Shown here piece by piece: positions 5,981-7,750 of a DNA stretch of 7,750 nucleotides. Numbering within the stretch: the stretch's first letter is position 1; the number at the start of each line of letters is the position of its first letter. A program made the position numbers and the translations under genes. The notes beneath the pieces are model-generated. The model searched no databases, had not been told where the DNA came from, and was given only the letters and a program-made list of their open reading frames with translations. This DNA is from Chloroflexota bacterium (GTDB lineage Bacteria > Chloroflexota > Anaerolineae > Anaerolineales > UBA11579): NCBI GenBank assembly GCA_030610225.1, contig JAUWSD010000053.1, positions 1 to 7,750 of the forward strand. Reading direction: 5' to 3'.

Positions 5981-6769
5981 TTATTCCAGCTCAGCGCGGA
6001 CGGCCTGGCACCGGTGACATTCATCATTGTCACACAGCAGTGCACTGGAGTCTGAAGATAGCAACTGCTGGACGGTTTTTACAAGTACATCCATCTGCAT
6101 GACCTGCACTTCAGCATCACCGATCTTCGCGAAATTGATGAAAGGTGACATGTAGGGCAGCACGGCGTTAAATCCGCCTGAACAAGAGGGAAAACCGGTA
6201 CATTCCGCAACCATATCTGAGACCAGTGCCCAGCGCGTAAAGGTTTTTCTACCGCTAAGCTGTTCTCCAAGGTGGATGCTTGTATTTCTGGTGTGATCAA
6301 GACCGATCAGCATGGTGTATGCTTTATCTTTTGCAAGCGCAGCAATTGGCGCCAGCGGCCTTGAGAGGCTCTGTGCGTTCAGATATTTCTCAGCATTTAT
6401 TCCGGCAAACGAGAGGATCGGATGGGTTGAGCGGGAGGCTTCCTTGTGTTTTCGAAGAGTTTCTGCAAAAATACCCATTCTCTTATCAACGGGCATGTTC
6501 GGATAAAAGATCTCAGACATTTTATTCAGATCGAGCTTGCTGCCGTATTCGATGGCATTGTTTTCGGGACCGGTTTCAGGGGTGATCATGGTCTTAAAGG
6601 TAAATGTTGGAGTTATCACAGAATCAAAATTTTCCAAAAGAGCCCCCAATAACTGTTCTGACCCGCCCTTGAGTTTGCCCAGAGAAGAAACAGAGGCGTG
6701 CACCAATACAGGCCTGCTTCCGTCTAATTTTAATTTCTTAAATGCTTTAATCAGTTGACGAAAATTCAC
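5981..6769 (-). CDS. AAC(3)-family (Antibiotic_NAT) acetyl-CoA-dependent N-acetyltransferase, native substrate unknown
   Basis: This 262-residue protein belongs to the fold that includes aminoglycoside 3-N-acetyltransferases and YokD. Family marks in order are LVHASVSSLGKLKGG (22-36), TPTFTF (53-58), SRSTHPILSFAG (112-123) and the catalytic-type NTSIHLGE with H166 and E169. The CoA-binding and catalytic framework looks intact. C190, C196 and a terminal C246/C251/H252/C254 cluster suggest a possible metal site. It begins with GTG at 6769, sharing one base with the TAG stop of the upstream enoyl-CoA hydratase (TAGTG). AAGG (6776-6779) lies six bases before, so translation is probably coupled. 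Being in an operon with an acyl-CoA enzyme and lacking mobile-element context, it is more likely a metabolic acetyl- or acyltransferase than a resistance gene. The family is confident; the substrate is not known. Confidence 0.87.
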   Translation of the reverse strand: MNFRQLIKAFKKLKLDGSRPVLVHASVSSLGKLKGGSEQLLGALLENFDSVITPTFTFKTMITPETGPENNAIEYGSKLDLNKMSEIFYPNMPVDKRMGIFAETLRKHKEASRSTHPILSFAGINAEKYLNAQSLSRPLAPIAALAKDKAYTMLIGLDHTRNTSIHLGEQLSGRKTFTRWALVSDMVAECTGFPSCSGGFNAVLPYMSPFINFAKIGDAEVQVMQMDVLVKTVQQLLSSDSSALLCDNDECHRCQAVRAELE

Positions 6770-7545
6770 TATTTACCTTTCCACTCAGGTTTTCGTTTTT
6801 CTAAAAAGGCTTGCATGCCTTCGTCCTGGTCTTCACTATCAAAGAGATCATAAAAAGCCTGGCGTTCCTCCGCTAATCCTTTTTTCAGCGACTTCTCATA
6901 AGCCAAGTTTACCATTTTTTTACATGCCGCGAGTGCTAAAGGAGCACGGACTGAGATCTCCCCAGCCAGCTTAAGAGCTTCATCAAAATAGCTATCGAGT
7001 GGGTAAACTCTATTCACCAACCCGGCTTGAAGAGCTTCCTGGGCAGTGATGCGTCTGTCATTCAGGACCATCTCCATTGCGAGAGCTTTCCCAACGGCGC
7101 GGGTCAGACGCTGTGTGCCTCCAGCGCCGGGGATCACCCCAAGGTTGATCTCTGGCTGACCAAAAACAGCTGACTCAGAAGCAACGATCATATCGCAGGA
7201 CATTGCCAGTTCTGAACCCCCGCCCAGACAGAAACCGGAAACCGCAGCAACGATCGGTTTGCTGATGGTCATAATTTTGTCGAATATTGAAATATTATCT
7301 AGATCACACATTTCAACAGCGGATTTACCTGCCATCTCAGAAATGTCAGCGCCTGCCGCAAACACCTTGTCGCTTCCGGTGATCACTATCGCTCCGATTG
7401 AATCGTCTGCATCAAAAGAGGCAAGTGCCCCCATCAGCTCAGCCAGAAGTTCTTTGTTCAGTGCGTTGTAGGCCTTAGGGCGGTTTAGGCGGCTCAGTGC
7501 GACCTGTTCGATCTTTTCTACCAGTATGGAAGTGTACTCTGACAT
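6769..7545 (-). CDS. Enoyl-CoA hydratase/isomerase family protein (crotonase)
   Basis: This 258-residue cytoplasmic crotonase-fold enzyme typically hydrates trans-2-enoyl-CoA to 3-hydroxyacyl-CoA in fatty-acid oxidation or butyrate-type metabolism. It shows NRPKAYNAL near the N-terminus and FAAGADISEM (62-71) for the first oxyanion-hole strand. GFCLGGGSELAMSCD (104-118) carries E112, and PEINLGVIPGAGGTQRL (131-147) carries E132. The two acidic residues are 20 apart, as in the hydratase pair E144/E164 of rat mitochondrial enoyl-CoA hydratase, which favours hydratase over other crotonases. The tail (FLEKRKPEWKGK) is typical. The length is standard. The start at 7545 has AGGAG (7552-7556) six bases upstream. 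It is the first gene of an operon with the AAC(3)-like gene, overlapping by one base. The exact chain-length preference cannot be read from sequence. Confidence 0.95.
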   Translation of the reverse strand: MSEYTSILVEKIEQVALSRLNRPKAYNALNKELLAELMGALASFDADDSIGAIVITGSDKVFAAGADISEMAGKSAVEMCDLDNISIFDKIMTISKPIVAAVSGFCLGGGSELAMSCDMIVASESAVFGQPEINLGVIPGAGGTQRLTRAVGKALAMEMVLNDRRITAQEALQAGLVNRVYPLDSYFDEALKLAGEISVRAPLALAACKKMVNLAYEKSLKKGLAEERQAFYDLFDSEDQDEGMQAFLEKRKPEWKGK

Positions 7546-7606
7546 TTTTATCTCCTATGGACTTCTACCCCATGTAATTAATATCTTTTGTATATCCTTA
7601 ATTTTG

Positions 7607-7612
7607 ATTATA
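7607..7612 (-). promoter_or_regulatory. Candidate -10 element for the enoyl-CoA hydratase operon
   Basis: An exact TATAAT on the minus strand lies 61 bp upstream of the hydratase start, in an AT-rich 132-bp gap (7546-7677). No clear -35 hexamer is at the right distance. No strong terminator or operator repeat is seen in the remainder of this gap. Confidence 0.35.
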
Positions 7613-7677
7613 CGATATTTATGATTGGGAAAGAAAATATTAATACTGTACTAAAGAACTAATAGCCAGGAATAAAA

Positions 7678-7750
7678 TTATTGTTTTGAGATCAGGACAG
7701 GTATAGCTCTGCCGGACCAAACCGCTAAAAGACCAAGCAGACCATGTGCG
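7678..7750 (-). CDS. Possible C-terminal end of a hydrophobic protein (cut by window edge)
   Basis: One minus-strand frame is open from the window edge for 23 codons to a TAA at 7678-7680 and reads AHGLLGLLAVWSGRAIP, then VLISKQ. The hydrophobic run followed by a short basic tail resembles the last membrane segment of an integral membrane protein. The other two minus frames are less protein-like, and the plus frames have no start. The stretch is too short to assign a family, and could be non-coding. Confidence 0.3.
   Translation of the reverse strand, partial: AHGLLGLLAVWSGRAIPVLISKQ

Noticed and set aside
5981..6769. Aminoglycoside resistance gene
   Set aside because: Family membership alone does not show resistance. 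The gene sits in a metabolic operon with no integron, transposon or plasmid signs.
1..7750. CRISPR array, insertion sequence, phage, tRNA or rRNA
   Set aside because: No regularly spaced repeats, transposase or integrase frames, terminal inverted repeats or cloverleaf-like segments were seen on either strand.

Overview
The window reads as a piece of an anaerobic bacterium's chromosome, most likely Chloroflexota of the Anaerolineae type. That placement is an inference. It rests on a membrane protein carrying a long Thr-Pro-rich linker and a C-terminal SH3b domain (a style common in that class), on an anaerobe-type oxidative defence pair (superoxide reductase plus rubrerythrin), and on moderate GC. 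No rRNA or marker gene is present to confirm it. The region is densely coded and looks like ordinary core chromosome. I see no tRNA, rRNA, CRISPR array, insertion sequence or phage gene.

Layout, left to right. (1) Positions 2-325 (+) are the 3' end of an M3-family oligoendopeptidase F gene, with an in-frame TAG at 20-22 inside a conserved stretch. A strong bidirectional terminator (341-372) separates it from (2) a minus-strand pair: rubrerythrin (376-879), preceded by superoxide reductase (967-1365). A perfect 22-bp palindrome lies between the two genes. (3) A 154-bp divergent control region (1366-1519) carries an AT-rich inverted repeat and a tandem 9-bp repeat. (4) Next come a plus-strand DUF389 membrane protein with a TP linker and SH3b tail (1520-3016), a ClpC-type AAA+ unfoldase (3144-5582) with its own terminator, and a stand-alone NifU C-terminal-domain protein (5671-5928). 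(5) A second bidirectional palindromic terminator (5931-5970) separates these from a minus-strand two-gene operon: enoyl-CoA hydratase (6769-7545) followed by an AAC(3)-family acetyltransferase (5981-6769), which overlap by one base (TAGTG). (6) The right edge holds the last 23 codons of a possible hydrophobic minus-strand protein (7678-7750).

Functional theme: superoxide reductase converts superoxide to peroxide and rubrerythrin removes the peroxide. ClpC (protein quality control) and the NifU-domain protein (Fe-S assembly or repair) fit the same stress-maintenance picture, but they are separate transcription units. The least understood items are the DUF389-SH3b fusion, the Cys-rich AAC(3)-like enzyme coupled to a crotonase, and the interrupted peptidase gene. 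I found no convincing new multi-gene system.
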